Under the pieces are notes generated by a model. That model did not search any database, was not told the DNA's origin, and worked only from the letters and a program-made list of their open reading frames with translations. Source: HGM04593 sp045654645 (GTDB lineage: Bacteria > Bacteroidota > Bacteroidia > Bacteroidales > Bacteroidaceae). Taken from it: 64,000 nt of DNA. The translations under genes were made by a program, and so were the position numbers. The DNA lies in assembly GCA_045654645.1 (NCBI GenBank), contig JAZONR010000023.1, positions 1 through 64,000 of the forward strand. Direction: 5' to 3'. Below, piece after piece: positions 52,300-62,079 of this stretch; the stretch's first letter is position 1, and every line of letters begins with the position of its first letter.

Positions 52300-53016
52300 T
52301 TACTCCTCGAGTGTACCGTTATTGGCAGCCTCAATCATCTCTGAGCTTGCATACATATAAATCTCCACACGACGATTCTGTGCACGGCCCTCGGCTGTCT
52401 CATTGTCGGCAACAGGCGATTTTGAGCCCATACCCTCAACACTCTTTATCTGCTTCTCGGCAACACCGTTTTCAAGCAGATACTCATACACTGCATTCGC
52501 ACGGTTCACAGAAAGAGGGTCATTAATCTCATCGCTGCCTGTTGAGTCGGTGTGGCCATAGATGGCAACGTCGGCATCGTTATAATCCTTGAGCACCGCA
52601 GCAAAGTCTACAAGGTTTTTCTTGGCCTCTTTGCTTAGAGAGTACTTGTTTGTTGCAAAAAGCACACCCGAGTCAAAGGTAACCTTCACCGCTGTGAGGT
52701 TATTGGTATCGGTAACAGTCTCCACAGTAGCATTTGCAACCTGGGCTGCAGCCTCGGCAGCCTTATCCATTCTGTGGCCGATGAGCACTCCGGTACCTGC
52801 GCCAACAGCTGTACCAACAGCTGTACCAATGATAGCACCCTTACCTGTGTTGCCTGTCAATTTTCCCACAAGAGCACCAATGGCTGCACCACCGGCAGCG
52901 CCACTGGCTGCACCGATAACACCACCCTTGGCCAAGTTATTCCAACTGGCGCAGCCGGTGAGAAGAACAGCTGCACACATTATCACACAAACAGTTTTTG
53001 TAAAACCAATTTTCAT
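52300..53016 (-). CDS. OmpA-family lipoprotein with a glycine-zipper domain
   Basis: This 238-residue lipoprotein has lipobox LTGC (Cys22). A glycine-zipper region (about 31-82: GAASGAAGGAAIGALVGKLTG and GTAVGTAVGAGTGVLIG) could insert in a membrane. The C-terminal OmpA domain has VAIYGHTDSTGS and NRANAVYEYLLENGV with SEGRAQNRRVEI-type end (AEGRAQNRRVEIYMY), which binds peptidoglycan. It resembles YiaD. It should anchor the outer membrane to the cell wall. Confidence 0.92.
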   Translation of the reverse strand: MKIGFTKTVCVIMCAAVLLTGCASWNNLAKGGVIGAASGAAGGAAIGALVGKLTGNTGKGAIIGTAVGTAVGAGTGVLIGHRMDKAAEAAAQVANATVETVTDTNNLTAVKVTFDSGVLFATNKYSLSKEAKKNLVDFAAVLKDYNDADVAIYGHTDSTGSDEINDPLSVNRANAVYEYLLENGVAEKQIKSVEGMGSKSPVADNETAEGRAQNRRVEIYMYASSEMIEAANNGTLEE

Positions 53017-53045
53017 AGAATAAGATATTAGTCAAAAAATTTCCG

Positions 53046-53076
53046 CAAATTTAATCAAAATTCCTGTTTCACACAA
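53046..53076 (-). promoter_or_regulatory. Promoter of the OmpA-family gene
   Basis: The minus strand reads TTG (53074-53076), a 20-base spacer and TAAATTTG (53046-53053). The leader is about 25 bases. Confidence 0.75.
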
Positions 53077-53194
53077 GCACCACCCCCTATTTGAAGTTCA
53101 AGACAAAAATAATAAAAGCGACATCCCTTATTATTGCGTTTATTTTTGTATTTTTGCAGTTAATAAAAGATGTACAATAAAATTCATATACAAT

Positions 53195-54673
53195 ATGGCC
53201 GAATTGAAAGAACTTACAAAGCGCAGTGAAAGCTATTCACAGTGGTACAACGACCTGGTTATCAAGGCAGACCTTGCCGAGCAGTCTCCCGTGAGAGGAT
53301 GTATGGTAATCAAGCCCTATGGCTATGCCATTTGGGAGAAAATACAGCGCACCCTCGATGATATGTTCAAGGAGACAGGGCACGTGAATGCCTATTTCCC
53401 AATGCTCATCCCAAAATCATACCTTAGCCGCGAGGCCGAGCACGTTGAGGGATTTGCCAAGGAGTGTGCAGTGGTTACACACTACCGCCTGAAGAATGCC
53501 GAAGACGGCAGCGGCGTGGTTGTGGACCCGGCTGCAAGGCTCGAGGAGGAGATGATTATACGCCCCACATCAGAGACAATCATCTGGAGCACATACAAGA
53601 ATTGGATACAATCCTACCGCGACCTGCCCATTATGGTAAACCAGTGGGCAAACGTTATGCGTTGGGAGATGCGCACACGCCTGTTCCTGCGCACAGCAGA
53701 GTTCTTGTGGCAGGAGGGCCACACAGCACACGCTACACGCGAGGAGGCCGAGAAGGAGGCACAGACAATGCTCCACGTATACAACGACTTTGCCAACAAC
53801 TATATGGCACTGCCCGTAGTTATGGGTGTGAAGAGCGCCAACGAGCGTTTCGCCGGCGCACTCGACACATACACAATCGAAGGCCTTATGCAGGATGGAA
53901 AGGCTTTGCAGTGTGGAACATCGCACTTCCTTGGCCAGAACTTTGCCAAGGCATTCAACGTGCAGTTCGTTGATAAGAACAACAACCTTGAGTATGTGTG
54001 GGCTACCTCTTGGGGCGTATCTACCCGCCTTATGGGAGCACTCATTATGACTCATTCGGATGACAACGGCCTTGTGCTGCCCCCTGCACTTGCCCCCATT
54101 CAGGTTGTAATTGTCCCCATCTACAAGAACGAGGAGCAGCTTGCCAAGATAAGAGAGACCATTGACCCGCTGTGCGCCCAACTGAAGAAACTGGGTATCA
54201 CAGTGAAGTTTGATGATGCCGACAACAAGCGTCCCGGCTTCAAGTTTGCCGAATATGAGCTCAAGGGTGTACCCGTGCGCCTTGTGCTTGGAGCACGCGA
54301 CATCGAGAATGGCACCATTGAGGTTATGCGCCGCGACACACTGCAGAAGGAGACACGCCCCATTGAGGGTATTGCAGCCTATGTTCAGGAGTTGCTCGAT
54401 GAGATACAGAAGAACCTCCACGCCAAGGCTCTTGCAATGCGCGAGGAGAACACACGCACAGTTGATACATACGAGGAGTTCAAGACCGAGATTGAGAAGG
54501 GTGGTTTCATACTTGCACACTGGGACGGCACACCCGAGACCGAGGAGCAGATAAAGAACGACACCAAGGCAACAATCCGCTGTATCCCCTTGGGTTGGGA
54601 CGAGACTCCAGGCACCTGTATGGTTACAGGCAAGCCCTCGGCACGCCGCGTACTCTTTGCAAGAGCATATTGA
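53195..54673 (+). CDS. proS: Prolyl-tRNA synthetase (archaeal/eukaryotic-like type)
   Basis: This 492-residue class II synthetase belongs to the short ProS type without the editing insertion. Motifs are MVIKPYGYAIWEKIQ, the motif-2 RWEMRTRLFLRTAEFLWQEGHTAH and the anticodon domain IQVVIVPIYKNEEQ. The C-terminal extension (TIRCIPLG, CMVTGKPSARRVLFARAY) is the zinc-binding-like tail of this form. It attaches Pro to tRNA-Pro. A -7 box TATTTTTG at 53149-53156 precedes it. Confidence 0.97.
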   Translation: MAELKELTKRSESYSQWYNDLVIKADLAEQSPVRGCMVIKPYGYAIWEKIQRTLDDMFKETGHVNAYFPMLIPKSYLSREAEHVEGFAKECAVVTHYRLKNAEDGSGVVVDPAARLEEEMIIRPTSETIIWSTYKNWIQSYRDLPIMVNQWANVMRWEMRTRLFLRTAEFLWQEGHTAHATREEAEKEAQTMLHVYNDFANNYMALPVVMGVKSANERFAGALDTYTIEGLMQDGKALQCGTSHFLGQNFAKAFNVQFVDKNNNLEYVWATSWGVSTRLMGALIMTHSDDNGLVLPPALAPIQVVIVPIYKNEEQLAKIRETIDPLCAQLKKLGITVKFDDADNKRPGFKFAEYELKGVPVRLVLGARDIENGTIEVMRRDTLQKETRPIEGIAAYVQELLDEIQKNLHAKALAMREENTRTVDTYEEFKTEIEKGGFILAHWDGTPETEEQIKNDTKATIRCIPLGWDETPGTCMVTGKPSARRVLFARAY

Positions 54674-54711
54674 TACAAGGAACAAAGACGGCGCTCGCCG
54701 CGTATATCAAC

Positions 54712-54752
54712 AAATAAATCAGAGGATTGCGACGCAATCCTCTGATTTATTT
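54712..54752. terminator. Bidirectional terminator between proS and tRNA-Arg
   Basis: A 19-base-pair stem (54712-54730 with 54734-54752, core CAGAGGATTGC) with loop GAC is followed by U-rich sequence on either strand. It is suitable for proS on the plus strand and tRNA-Arg on the minus strand. Confidence 0.85.
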
Positions 54753-54758
54753 TACCGG

Positions 54759-54832
54759 TGACCCCGGTGGGATTCAAACCCACGACCTTCAGAACCGGAA
54801 TCTGACGCTCTATTCAGCTAAGCTACGGAGCC
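54759..54832 (-). tRNA. tRNA-Arg (anticodon CCG)
   Basis: The minus strand folds into a 74-base cloverleaf. The acceptor is GGCTCCG with CGGGGTC (including G-U pairs), the anticodon stem TCAGA/TCTGA encloses loop TTCCGGT giving CCG, and the T arm is GTGGG/CCCAC with TTTGAAT. The discriminator base is A. Bases after it are CCG, so the full CCA is not encoded and needs tRNA nucleotidyltransferase. It reads CGG codons. Confidence 0.93.
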
Positions 54833-54956
54833 TGAGTACATTTTTAAATACAAGCGCGAAGATACAAATAAAATGCCAAGAAACAACTGCTCAAATGCCA
54901 AAAACAAAATAAAAAAAAGAAAAAGAGCAGACAAGCCAAAATTAACGCACCATAAT

Positions 54957-54987
54957 TGGCAGTTTTAATATAAAAACAATATCTTTG
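54957..54987 (+). promoter_or_regulatory. Promoter of asnA
   Basis: TTG (54957-54959), a 20-base spacer and TATCTTTG (54980-54987) match the Bacteroidetes consensus. The leader to the asnA start is about 85 bases and very A-rich. Confidence 0.8.
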
Positions 54988-55076
54988 CGCAACACAAGCA
55001 AGCAACAACCACAAAACAACAATAAAATAACAATAAAAACAGACAAATCGGCAACAATTTGTCAAAACTGAAAGGT

Positions 55077-56114
55077 ATGAAACTCTACAAACTACCACAA
55101 GAATACACACCACTGCTCGACCTGAAGCAGACCGAACTGGCCATTAAACAGATAAAAGAGACATTCCAGCAGAATCTCTCTTCTTCATTGCGCCTGCGCC
55201 GTGTAACAGCGCCCCTTTTCGTGCTTCAAGGACGCGGACTCAACGACGACCTCAACGGCTACGAGAATGCCGTAAGCTTCCCCATTCAGGATATGGGCGG
55301 TGCTGTGGCCGAGGTGGTACACTCGCTGGCAAAATGGAAACGTGTAACACTGGCCGACTATAGCATAGCGCAAGGCTATGGAATATATACCGATATGAAC
55401 GCCATACGCGCACACGAAGAGCTGGACAACCTGCACTCGCTCTACGTGGACCAGTGGGACTGGGAACGAGTAATAAGCAAGGAAGAGCGCTCTATTACAT
55501 TCCTGCGTCGTATAGTAAATGATATCTATTCTGCCATATTGCACACAGAGTTTGCACTTAGCGAAAGCTATCCACAGCTTAGGCCATCGCTACCCGGGAG
55601 ACCCACATTCATACACAGCGAGGAACTTCGCCTGAAATACCCCACCCTCACCCCAAAAGAGCGCGAGGAGGCCATCACCAAGGAGCACGGCGCAGTGTTC
55701 ATCATTGGCATTGGCAACGAGCTTGGCGACGGCGAGCCGCACGACAACCGTGCCCCGGACTACGACGACTACAGCACTCTCAACGAAGATGGTTTCTATG
55801 GCCTCAACGGCGACCTTATGATTTGGAGTGATGTTCTTGGAAAGGCTATGGAGCTCTCATCAATGGGCATACGCGTAGACAAGGAAGCACTGTTGCACCA
55901 ACTGAAAAAATCGGGCAAAGAGGAGCGTAAAGAGCTCTACTTCCACAGCCGTATGCTCAATGACGAACTTCCCTTGAGCATTGGCGGCGGTATTGGACAG
56001 TCGCGTCTGTGTATGCTGCTCCTTAAAAAGGCACACATTGGCGAGATACAGTCAAGCATCTGGCCCCAGGAGATGCGCGAAGAGTGTAAGGCAATGAATA
56101 TTCCTCTCATATAA
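55077..56114 (+). CDS. asnA: Asparagine synthetase A (aspartate-ammonia ligase)
   Basis: This 345-residue class II synthetase-like enzyme makes Asn from Asp, ammonia and ATP. Signatures are RVTAPLFVLQGRGLNDDLNG, ADYSIAQGYGIYTDMNAIR, DQWDWERVI and SIGGGIGQSRLCMLLL. The start at 55077 follows AAAGGT; an upstream in-frame TTG is rejected. ung follows by 11 bases and probably shares the message. Confidence 0.96.
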   Translation: MKLYKLPQEYTPLLDLKQTELAIKQIKETFQQNLSSSLRLRRVTAPLFVLQGRGLNDDLNGYENAVSFPIQDMGGAVAEVVHSLAKWKRVTLADYSIAQGYGIYTDMNAIRAHEELDNLHSLYVDQWDWERVISKEERSITFLRRIVNDIYSAILHTEFALSESYPQLRPSLPGRPTFIHSEELRLKYPTLTPKEREEAITKEHGAVFIIGIGNELGDGEPHDNRAPDYDDYSTLNEDGFYGLNGDLMIWSDVLGKAMELSSMGIRVDKEALLHQLKKSGKEERKELYFHSRMLNDELPLSIGGGIGQSRLCMLLLKKAHIGEIQSSIWPQEMREECKAMNIPLI

Positions 56115-56125
56115 ACAATAATGAT

Positions 56126-56791
56126 ATGGAGGTAAGGATTGAGGAGAGTTGGAAGCATATTCTTGCTTCTGAATTCAACAAGGAGTATTTCAAGCGTCTC
56201 ACTGCATTTGTGAGAGAAGAGTATAGCGGCCCCACTCCGATATACCCGCCCGCAGGGCTCATATTCAACGCTTTCGACCACTGCCCATTTGACAAGGTGA
56301 AAGTTGTTATCCTTGGACAGGACCCCTATCACGGCATAGGGCAGGCAAACGGCCTCTGTTTCTCTGTGAACAAAGGAGTTCCCTTTCCGCCATCGCTGCT
56401 CAACATATTCAAAGAGATTGAAAGCGACCTGGGCACGCCAATTCCACAGGACGGAGACCTCACCCGTTGGAGCGACCAAGGAGTGTTGCTGCTCAACGCC
56501 ACTCTGACCGTGCGCGCCTCACAGGCCGGTTCTCACCAGAAGAAAGGGTGGGAGGAGTTTACCGACGCTGCCATTCGCGAACTTGCATCGCGCCGCGAAG
56601 GGCTTGTATTCATCTTGTGGGGAAGCTATGCACAGAAGAAAGGCGCCTTCATCGACCGCAGCAGACACCTTGTGCTGACATCGCCACACCCATCCCCCTT
56701 ATCGGCCTATCAGGGCTTCTTTGGCAACCACCACTTTAGCAAGGCCAACAGCTACCTCAAAGAGAAGGGATTGAAAGAGATTGTTTGGTAA
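56126..56791 (+). CDS. ung: Uracil-DNA glycosylase
   Basis: This 221-residue family 1 enzyme has the catalytic water-activating loop GQDPYHG (Asp66), the uracil-binding segment GLCFSV, LLLNATLTVR, and the DNA-intercalating loop HPSPLSAYQGF with the active-site His. It removes uracil from DNA. It follows asnA by 11 bases and precedes a strong hairpin. Confidence 0.97.
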   Translation: MEVRIEESWKHILASEFNKEYFKRLTAFVREEYSGPTPIYPPAGLIFNAFDHCPFDKVKVVILGQDPYHGIGQANGLCFSVNKGVPFPPSLLNIFKEIESDLGTPIPQDGDLTRWSDQGVLLLNATLTVRASQAGSHQKKGWEEFTDAAIRELASRREGLVFILWGSYAQKKGAFIDRSRHLVLTSPHPSPLSAYQGFFGNHHFSKANSYLKEKGLKEIVW

Positions 56792-56804
56792 CCACACCTT
56801 ATAA

Positions 56805-56838
56805 TATACAGCGGAACGGCTTGCCGTTCCGCTGTATA
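56805..56838. terminator. Terminator between ung and lptD
   Basis: A 16-base-pair perfect stem (56805-56820 with 56823-56838, core GCGGAACGGC) with a TT centre is followed by CTATTTATAA. It lies between convergent genes. Confidence 0.75.
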
Positions 56839-56857
56839 CTATTTATAAATGACTTCG

Positions 56858-59563
56858 CTAGTCATTATACCACTCAATATTCGAGCTACTGCTGCTACGC
56901 TTGTCTATTTTCAGCACATCGGCCAACATCTGCGATGTTGCACGGAAACTGAAGTTGAATGAGGTGTAGGGCGACAGCACAATACCGCACGACATCTCAA
57001 AGCAGTGCAAGTCGCGGGAAATATTCATTGTTGTAGTTGTGAGTTTTTTATACTCGAAATTGTATCCCGAAGCAAAGTTTATGCGCCAGTTGTCGGAGAT
57101 GCCTATGCTGCCCGAGAAGTTGAGGTTTTGTGTAAACTTATAGGGGTAGCGCATTTTGCTTATATCAATCTTGGCCGACCTATCCTCGGACATATTTATA
57201 CCATAGGAAACAGAGAGGCTCCAAGGGAATTTGAAGGGCATATATCCATCGGAATCCACATCTGCCTTTTTACTCTTATCCTCGGTGTTACGGCGGCTCT
57301 TTCCCTTCTTGGCTTCCGGCTTTTGACCCTGCGCCGGCTTATCTTTGATATCGCCATCCTTTTCTTTGCCAAACTTGCCGGCTATCCACTCCTTTATTTT
57401 GGTATATGTCTGGTTGTTGAATGTGTAGGAGAGATTTTGGCTCATACCCTGGAAACGGCCAAAGCGGCCATAGGACCACTCGGTCCTGTCGCCCACCACA
57501 ACCTGTCCGCGGTCGTTGAATGTATAGGCATACGTGGCCCACGTTGCATTGAAGCTGAATGTATAGCTTTTTGTAAGCTTGAGCCTCAAGCGTGTGGAGA
57601 GGTTGCTCCAAGGCCTTGTTTTTGCAGCAAGGTTATAGGATAGCGACGCTCCAAGCTCATCAATAAGACTCACCTTTTTTAACGAGTCGGTCTTTGTGCG
57701 CCACTTCATCTCCAGATTGTTACTTATACTCAATGAGATGCTTCCCGTCTTGCCCTTGCCGGGAATTCCATAGAGCGAACCCTGATAGGGAGAATACTCT
57801 ACCGTGCGCACCTCGCCATCCTCATCGGTGTAGACATAGGTATCGTAATACTCATACCTCTCATCGCCAAAATCGGGAGCGTAGCTGAACGAAAGCGAGG
57901 GCTTGAAGACGTGGCGCACCGTGTGTATACGACTCTTCTTCATAAAGCCCGCAGGCTTATAGAAACCATAGAGTGTGGTATTGGCCGACAGCGACATATT
58001 GTAGTTATAGACCCTGTGGAAGCCATTGATTGTGTCGCGCGCCACACTGTTTGTGGCATAGTCCCACTGCTGATTGACCTTTTTGAAATACCAGCGCTCG
58101 GTATAATTGAAGCTTGGGGTTATGTTTATGTGGTCAAAGAGTTGGAACGTAGCACTTATGGGGATATTATGCTTTACACCGTTGTTCCAGTCGTTGAGGA
58201 TATTGGACTGTAGTATGCGATCCTCCTTTGCAGTGATGCTGTTGCTCAACTGTCCGCTGTAGGAGAGTGAGATTTTCTCATACCAGCGCTCATCACCCTT
58301 GCGTTTTCTGCGCTTGAAAGGGTATTTCTTGGAGAGCGACACATTGAGACTGGGCAGATTGAGCGAGAGGATAGAATCCCTCATATTCTGCGATATGTTC
58401 ATAGACGTTGAGAGTGTGAGACCTATCGAGGGGAATGTGTGCGAGTAGCTCACACTCGATGTTCTCATACTTTGCGACCTGAGAGCCGGATTATAGAGGC
58501 TGTTGAGATTGGAACGCTCATAATTAGCTGTGGAGAAATTGACGCTGGCCGAGAAGTTGCTGTTGGGGCGTGCCTTGGAATCCTGCCTATGGCTCCACAT
58601 AATGCGAAAGTTCTTGCCGACAGCATAGTCGGGCAATCCCTTCTCACCTGTTTTTGTTACCAGATAGCTCATATCGAAACTGCCCGAGAACTTATACCTC
58701 TTGGCATAGGAAGATGCAGCGCCCACGCCCCACGAGCCCTTGGTGTAGATCTCTCCGGTGAGGCGAAGGTCAAACTTATCACTTATTGCGAAATAGTAGC
58801 CACCGTTGCGAAGATAGAAACCGCGCTCTGTTTCATCGCCATAGGTTGGCATTATGAAGCCCGACGAATAGCTGCTTGTAAAGGGGAAATAGCCAAACGG
58901 CAGCGCAAGCGGCAAGGGGACATCGGCCACAACAAGATAGAGCGGACCCGACACCACATCCTTCTTGGGGCGCACCTTGGCACGCGTGAGCTTCACATAG
59001 AAGTGAGGATGAGAAGCATCGCAAGTAGTGTACATACCATCTTGGGAGTAGAAGACATTTGTAGAATCTTTTTTCGCCTTTCCACCCATTATAAAGCCGT
59101 CGCCCTGCTGAGTGAACACGTTGCTTATGAAGCCTTTACGACTCTTGAAGTTGTAGCTTATCCTGTCCGACTCATAGGGGGTGCCGCCATCGACAAAGAC
59201 CGGCAGACCGCTTATCACGCCAAGAGAATCGGCACTGCCCACTGCGTGCACCAGGCTGCTGTCCATATTCATTGATATGATATTGGCAGTGAGTTCAATC
59301 TTGTCATACTTGACCTTGCCGCTACCATAGAGATAGGCATTTCCGTTGGTAGACCACACCATAGAGTCGGTGCTTTCATAGTAGACGGGAGCATCAATGG
59401 CGTCTTTCTTGGGAGCCTTCACCGAGTCGGCCACAACCACCGAGTCGGCCGCAAGTGAATCGGCAGACAAGCTATGGACCGGCAAAAACGGCAATTGCAG
59501 TTCAGCGGCCGATGCCACGAATGGCAGGACCAACAGCAATAACGCCATCAAGAAAGCCCTCAT
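56858..59563 (-). CDS. lptD: LPS-assembly outer-membrane protein LptD-like
   Basis: This protein of about 901 residues has a signal peptide (RAFLMALLLLVLPFVASA), an OstA/LptA-like jellyroll part (NAYLYGSGKVKYDKIELTANIISMNMD and later GFISNVFTQQGDGFIMGGKA), and a long C-terminal barrel with many aromatic strands. This is the usual layout of Bacteroidetes LptD, which inserts LPS into the outer leaflet with LptE. A Lys/Asp-rich insertion (about residues 775-815) interrupts the barrel, probably as a surface or periplasmic loop. The ATG at 59578 is an equal start candidate. A -7 box TAATTTTG lies near 59607. Confidence 0.87.
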   Translation of the reverse strand: MRAFLMALLLLVLPFVASAAELQLPFLPVHSLSADSLAADSVVVADSVKAPKKDAIDAPVYYESTDSMVWSTNGNAYLYGSGKVKYDKIELTANIISMNMDSSLVHAVGSADSLGVISGLPVFVDGGTPYESDRISYNFKSRKGFISNVFTQQGDGFIMGGKAKKDSTNVFYSQDGMYTTCDASHPHFYVKLTRAKVRPKKDVVSGPLYLVVADVPLPLALPFGYFPFTSSYSSGFIMPTYGDETERGFYLRNGGYYFAISDKFDLRLTGEIYTKGSWGVGAASSYAKRYKFSGSFDMSYLVTKTGEKGLPDYAVGKNFRIMWSHRQDSKARPNSNFSASVNFSTANYERSNLNSLYNPALRSQSMRTSSVSYSHTFPSIGLTLSTSMNISQNMRDSILSLNLPSLNVSLSKKYPFKRRKRKGDERWYEKISLSYSGQLSNSITAKEDRILQSNILNDWNNGVKHNIPISATFQLFDHINITPSFNYTERWYFKKVNQQWDYATNSVARDTINGFHRVYNYNMSLSANTTLYGFYKPAGFMKKSRIHTVRHVFKPSLSFSYAPDFGDERYEYYDTYVYTDEDGEVRTVEYSPYQGSLYGIPGKGKTGSISLSISNNLEMKWRTKTDSLKKVSLIDELGASLSYNLAAKTRPWSNLSTRLRLKLTKSYTFSFNATWATYAYTFNDRGQVVVGDRTEWSYGRFGRFQGMSQNLSYTFNNQTYTKIKEWIAGKFGKEKDGDIKDKPAQGQKPEAKKGKSRRNTEDKSKKADVDSDGYMPFKFPWSLSVSYGINMSEDRSAKIDISKMRYPYKFTQNLNFSGSIGISDNWRINFASGYNFEYKKLTTTTMNISRDLHCFEMSCGIVLSPYTSFNFSFRATSQMLADVLKIDKRSSSSSNIEWYND

Positions 59564-59732
59564 TATTCTATGCTCCATTTATGATACAATCAAATACAAT
59601 GTGCAAAATTACTAAAAAAGGGGAACTATTCTTTACTTTTTAAGATAAAAAATATTATTAAAATAAAATGCGCGCGATAAAGCATTGAAAAAGAGCCTCA
59701 ACAGGCATCTCGCAAAAGCTGACGACACGCGG

Positions 59733-60272
59733 TCAAAGAAACATCCCGGCCCATTCAAGCACCTTGGCTGCCGACTCGTCGGAAATTTTGCGCATACTCT
59801 CCACAACCTGGTCCAGCGTACGTCGCTGCTCAAGGAATTTTGTCTTTGAATAGAACTTGTCGGCAAAGCACACCAGCTGTTCCTCAACAGTTTCCGGGAC
59901 AAAATCCTTTACCGGCAAATTCCAACCGTTGGCCACAATTTGCTCCTTAGTCAGGCCGGTGCCGGTGTGGCGTTCACAAACCCTCGCGTGGCGTTCAAGC
60001 CCCAGCCCGCGCAGCAGTTCTGCTCCCAGATAGCCGTGGCACAAGTAAGACTCTGTACCATAACAATGTATGCGCGGGGCATCGGTCAAGAAAATGCCAA
60101 GGTCGTGCAACATTGCAGCCTCATTCACAAACTGTGTGTCAATATTCAATTCGGGATGACGGGCTGCCATCTCAAGCGCCCAATCGGCCACGGCACGAGC
60201 GTGTATTTTGTAAATATTTTTCAATTCATTTTCCTGTGGATACCACCTGTCTATTATCTCATTTACATCCAT
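59733..60272 (-). CDS. HD-domain phosphohydrolase
   Basis: This 179-residue protein has an HD domain: His in YKIHARAVADWALEMAA, the HD pair in NEAAMLHDLGIFL, and a later HTGTGL and VCFADKFY that complete the metal ligands (H...HD...D). Small HD proteins of this type hydrolyse nucleotides or signalling nucleotides; no substrate can be assigned. The start at 60272 is fixed by a promoter at 60291-60321, although the frame is open to 60383. Confidence 0.85.
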   Translation of the reverse strand: MDVNEIIDRWYPQENELKNIYKIHARAVADWALEMAARHPELNIDTQFVNEAAMLHDLGIFLTDAPRIHCYGTESYLCHGYLGAELLRGLGLERHARVCERHTGTGLTKEQIVANGWNLPVKDFVPETVEEQLVCFADKFYSKTKFLEQRRTLDQVVESMRKISDESAAKVLEWAGMFL

Positions 60273-60290
60273 AAATTCACCGGTTTTGCA

Positions 60291-60321
60291 CGAAGATAGG
60301 AATTTTGGGCACCACCTCAAA
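60291..60321 (-). promoter_or_regulatory. Promoter of the HD-domain gene
   Basis: The minus strand reads TTTG (60318-60321), a 19-base spacer and TATCTTCG (60291-60298), about 20 bases before the start. Confidence 0.75.
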
Positions 60322-60440
60322 GAATAACAGCAAAAAAGAGCACAAACCGGGAGTTGAAATATAAGATTTTTATTACTTAACATAAAATTATAGAATAAAT
60401 AACTATATTTGCGAAGTATAGCAATGCTACAGCAACAGAT

Positions 60441-61202
60441 ATGGCAAACAAAATCCTGGAAAAAGCGCTAAGACTCCCCCCCATCACCCTCGAGGAGATG
60501 TCGGGGATAAAACTTATGAACAGAACCGACACCAAGTTTGTAGCCACCACAGAACAGCTTTACGCATTTCTAACCGCCGTAGAGGGCAAGTACTACATTC
60601 AAGAGATTGACGGGAGCCGCATCGCAAGCTACCACACAACCTATTTCGACACCCCCGACTACCAAATGTACAACATACATCATTGCGGGCGCAAGGTGAG
60701 AGAGAAAATAAGAGTGCGCACCTATGTAGACAGTGGCGACACCTTTCTTGAAGTGAAGAACAAGAACAACCACGGTCGCACAAAAAAGAAACGCATACCA
60801 ATAGCCTCTCTCTTGGGAATAGCCGATGAGCGCGCAAGCATAGACCCGTTTATGGGAAAGCACGCCTGGTACACACTCGATGATATTTCGCCGGCGATTG
60901 AAAATTGGTTCAACCGCATAACACTTGTGAACTACAAGAAAACCGAGAGACTCACCATTGACTTTAATTTGAGGTTTCACCACCTTAAGAGTGATGGGCA
61001 CAACCAACTGCAGAAAACAGCCATCATTGAGTTGAAGCGCGACGGCAACGTTCCCTCGCCCGCCCTTGCATTGCTGCGGGACGTGCGCATCAAGCGCTCG
61101 GGCTTCAGCAAATATTGCATCGGCAGCGCGCTCACCAACAGCAAACTCAAGCGCAACAATTTCAAGGAGAGGCTCAGAATGATTGAAAAAATGGAAAAAT
61201 GA
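60441..61202 (+). CDS. VTC-domain polyphosphate polymerase-like protein
   Basis: This 253-residue cytosolic protein is almost only a VTC domain of the triphosphate-tunnel type. Tunnel residues are seen in MNRTDTKF (about 26-33), SYHTTYFDTPDY, VREKIRVRTY (87-95), LEVKNK (103-108) and the TKKKRI run. The yeast Vtc4 domain polymerises phosphate from ATP. The bacterial relatives lack proof in most cases. A -7 box TATATTTG (60404-60411) precedes it. It leads a five-gene operon (22 bases to DUF4956). Confidence 0.88.
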   Translation: MANKILEKALRLPPITLEEMSGIKLMNRTDTKFVATTEQLYAFLTAVEGKYYIQEIDGSRIASYHTTYFDTPDYQMYNIHHCGRKVREKIRVRTYVDSGDTFLEVKNKNNHGRTKKKRIPIASLLGIADERASIDPFMGKHAWYTLDDISPAIENWFNRITLVNYKKTERLTIDFNLRFHHLKSDGHNQLQKTAIIELKRDGNVPSPALALLRDVRIKRSGFSKYCIGSALTNSKLKRNNFKERLRMIEKMEK

Positions 61203-61224
61203 TAACAACAAACAAAACCTTAAT

Positions 61225-62079
61225 ATGAAAAAAATCACAACACTATTGCTTCTATGCTTTGCGTTGCTTGCCCCCTTCAATGCGCAGGCAACCACAACTG
61301 CCACTGCACAGCGTTCGGTGATAGTTGCCGAGATGCTCAACGAGAATGAAGCCATCGACGATTTCAACGATGATGATGACAAAAATGCGAAAATGTCTAT
61401 CTCGCTAAAGGGTAAAAAGCTGAGCAGCAACGTATTCTTCGACACAGAGCACATCAAAGATTTGCTAATTGCCTTCTTTGTGAACCTCATTGCCATAATG
61501 ATAGTTGTGCGCGGGCTCTACTACCCCAAATGTAAGCGAGGAGAGTTCTTCTTTACATACGTGCTCATTGCCATAAGCACCTTTATGCTCATATATGTGC
61601 TTGGCGACGTAAAACTGAAGGCCGGCATAGCATTGGGATTGTTTGCAATATTCAGCATCATACGCTACCGCACCGAGCAAGTTGCTATCAGAGAGATGAC
61701 CTACTTGTTCATCATCATTGCCATTAGCGCCATCAATGGCCTAACGGTTAGCGAACTGAGCCTTGGTGAGGTGCTGATTATCAACCTTCTCTTCATATCC
61801 TCGATATGGATATGCGAGAGCAAGCTGCTCATCAGCCACTACTCATACAAGGTCATAAAATATGACAATGTGAGCCTCATCACCCCCGACAAGCGTCAGG
61901 AGCTGATTGCCGACCTTGAGAGACGCACCGGCCTTAAGATTGAAAAGGTTGAGGTGGGCGCCATTGATTTCCTCAAAGACGCAGCCATCATAAAAATGTA
62001 CTACAAGAGCAACGAGGCTAACAATTCAGTGGATACAACATTAAAAACACCTACCGATGAATACAAACTCAAGAACTAA
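61225..62079 (+). CDS. DUF4956 membrane protein
   Basis: This 284-residue protein has a signal-like N terminus (KKITTLLLLCFALLAPFNAQA), a polar acidic segment (DDFNDDDDKNAK), four to five membrane helices (about residues 75-205) and a cytosolic C-terminal domain of about 75 residues (TPDKRQELIADLERRTGLKIEKVEVG). DUF4956 genes are often next to VTC genes; the protein may be a membrane carrier or anchor for the polymer. No catalytic motif is known. The start at 61225 follows the VTC stop. Its end overlaps the DUF2490 gene by 23 bases. Confidence 0.88.
   Translation: MKKITTLLLLCFALLAPFNAQATTTATAQRSVIVAEMLNENEAIDDFNDDDDKNAKMSISLKGKKLSSNVFFDTEHIKDLLIAFFVNLIAIMIVVRGLYYPKCKRGEFFFTYVLIAISTFMLIYVLGDVKLKAGIALGLFAIFSIIRYRTEQVAIREMTYLFIIIAISAINGLTVSELSLGEVLIINLLFISSIWICESKLLISHYSYKVIKYDNVSLITPDKRQELIADLERRTGLKIEKVEVGAIDFLKDAAIIKMYYKSNEANNSVDTTLKTPTDEYKLKN

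Noticed and set aside
53570..54685. Long minus-strand frame (371 residues) opposite proS
   Set aside because: It is a mirror of the strong codon bias of proS; Cys- and Leu-rich with no domain pattern, and proS is certain.
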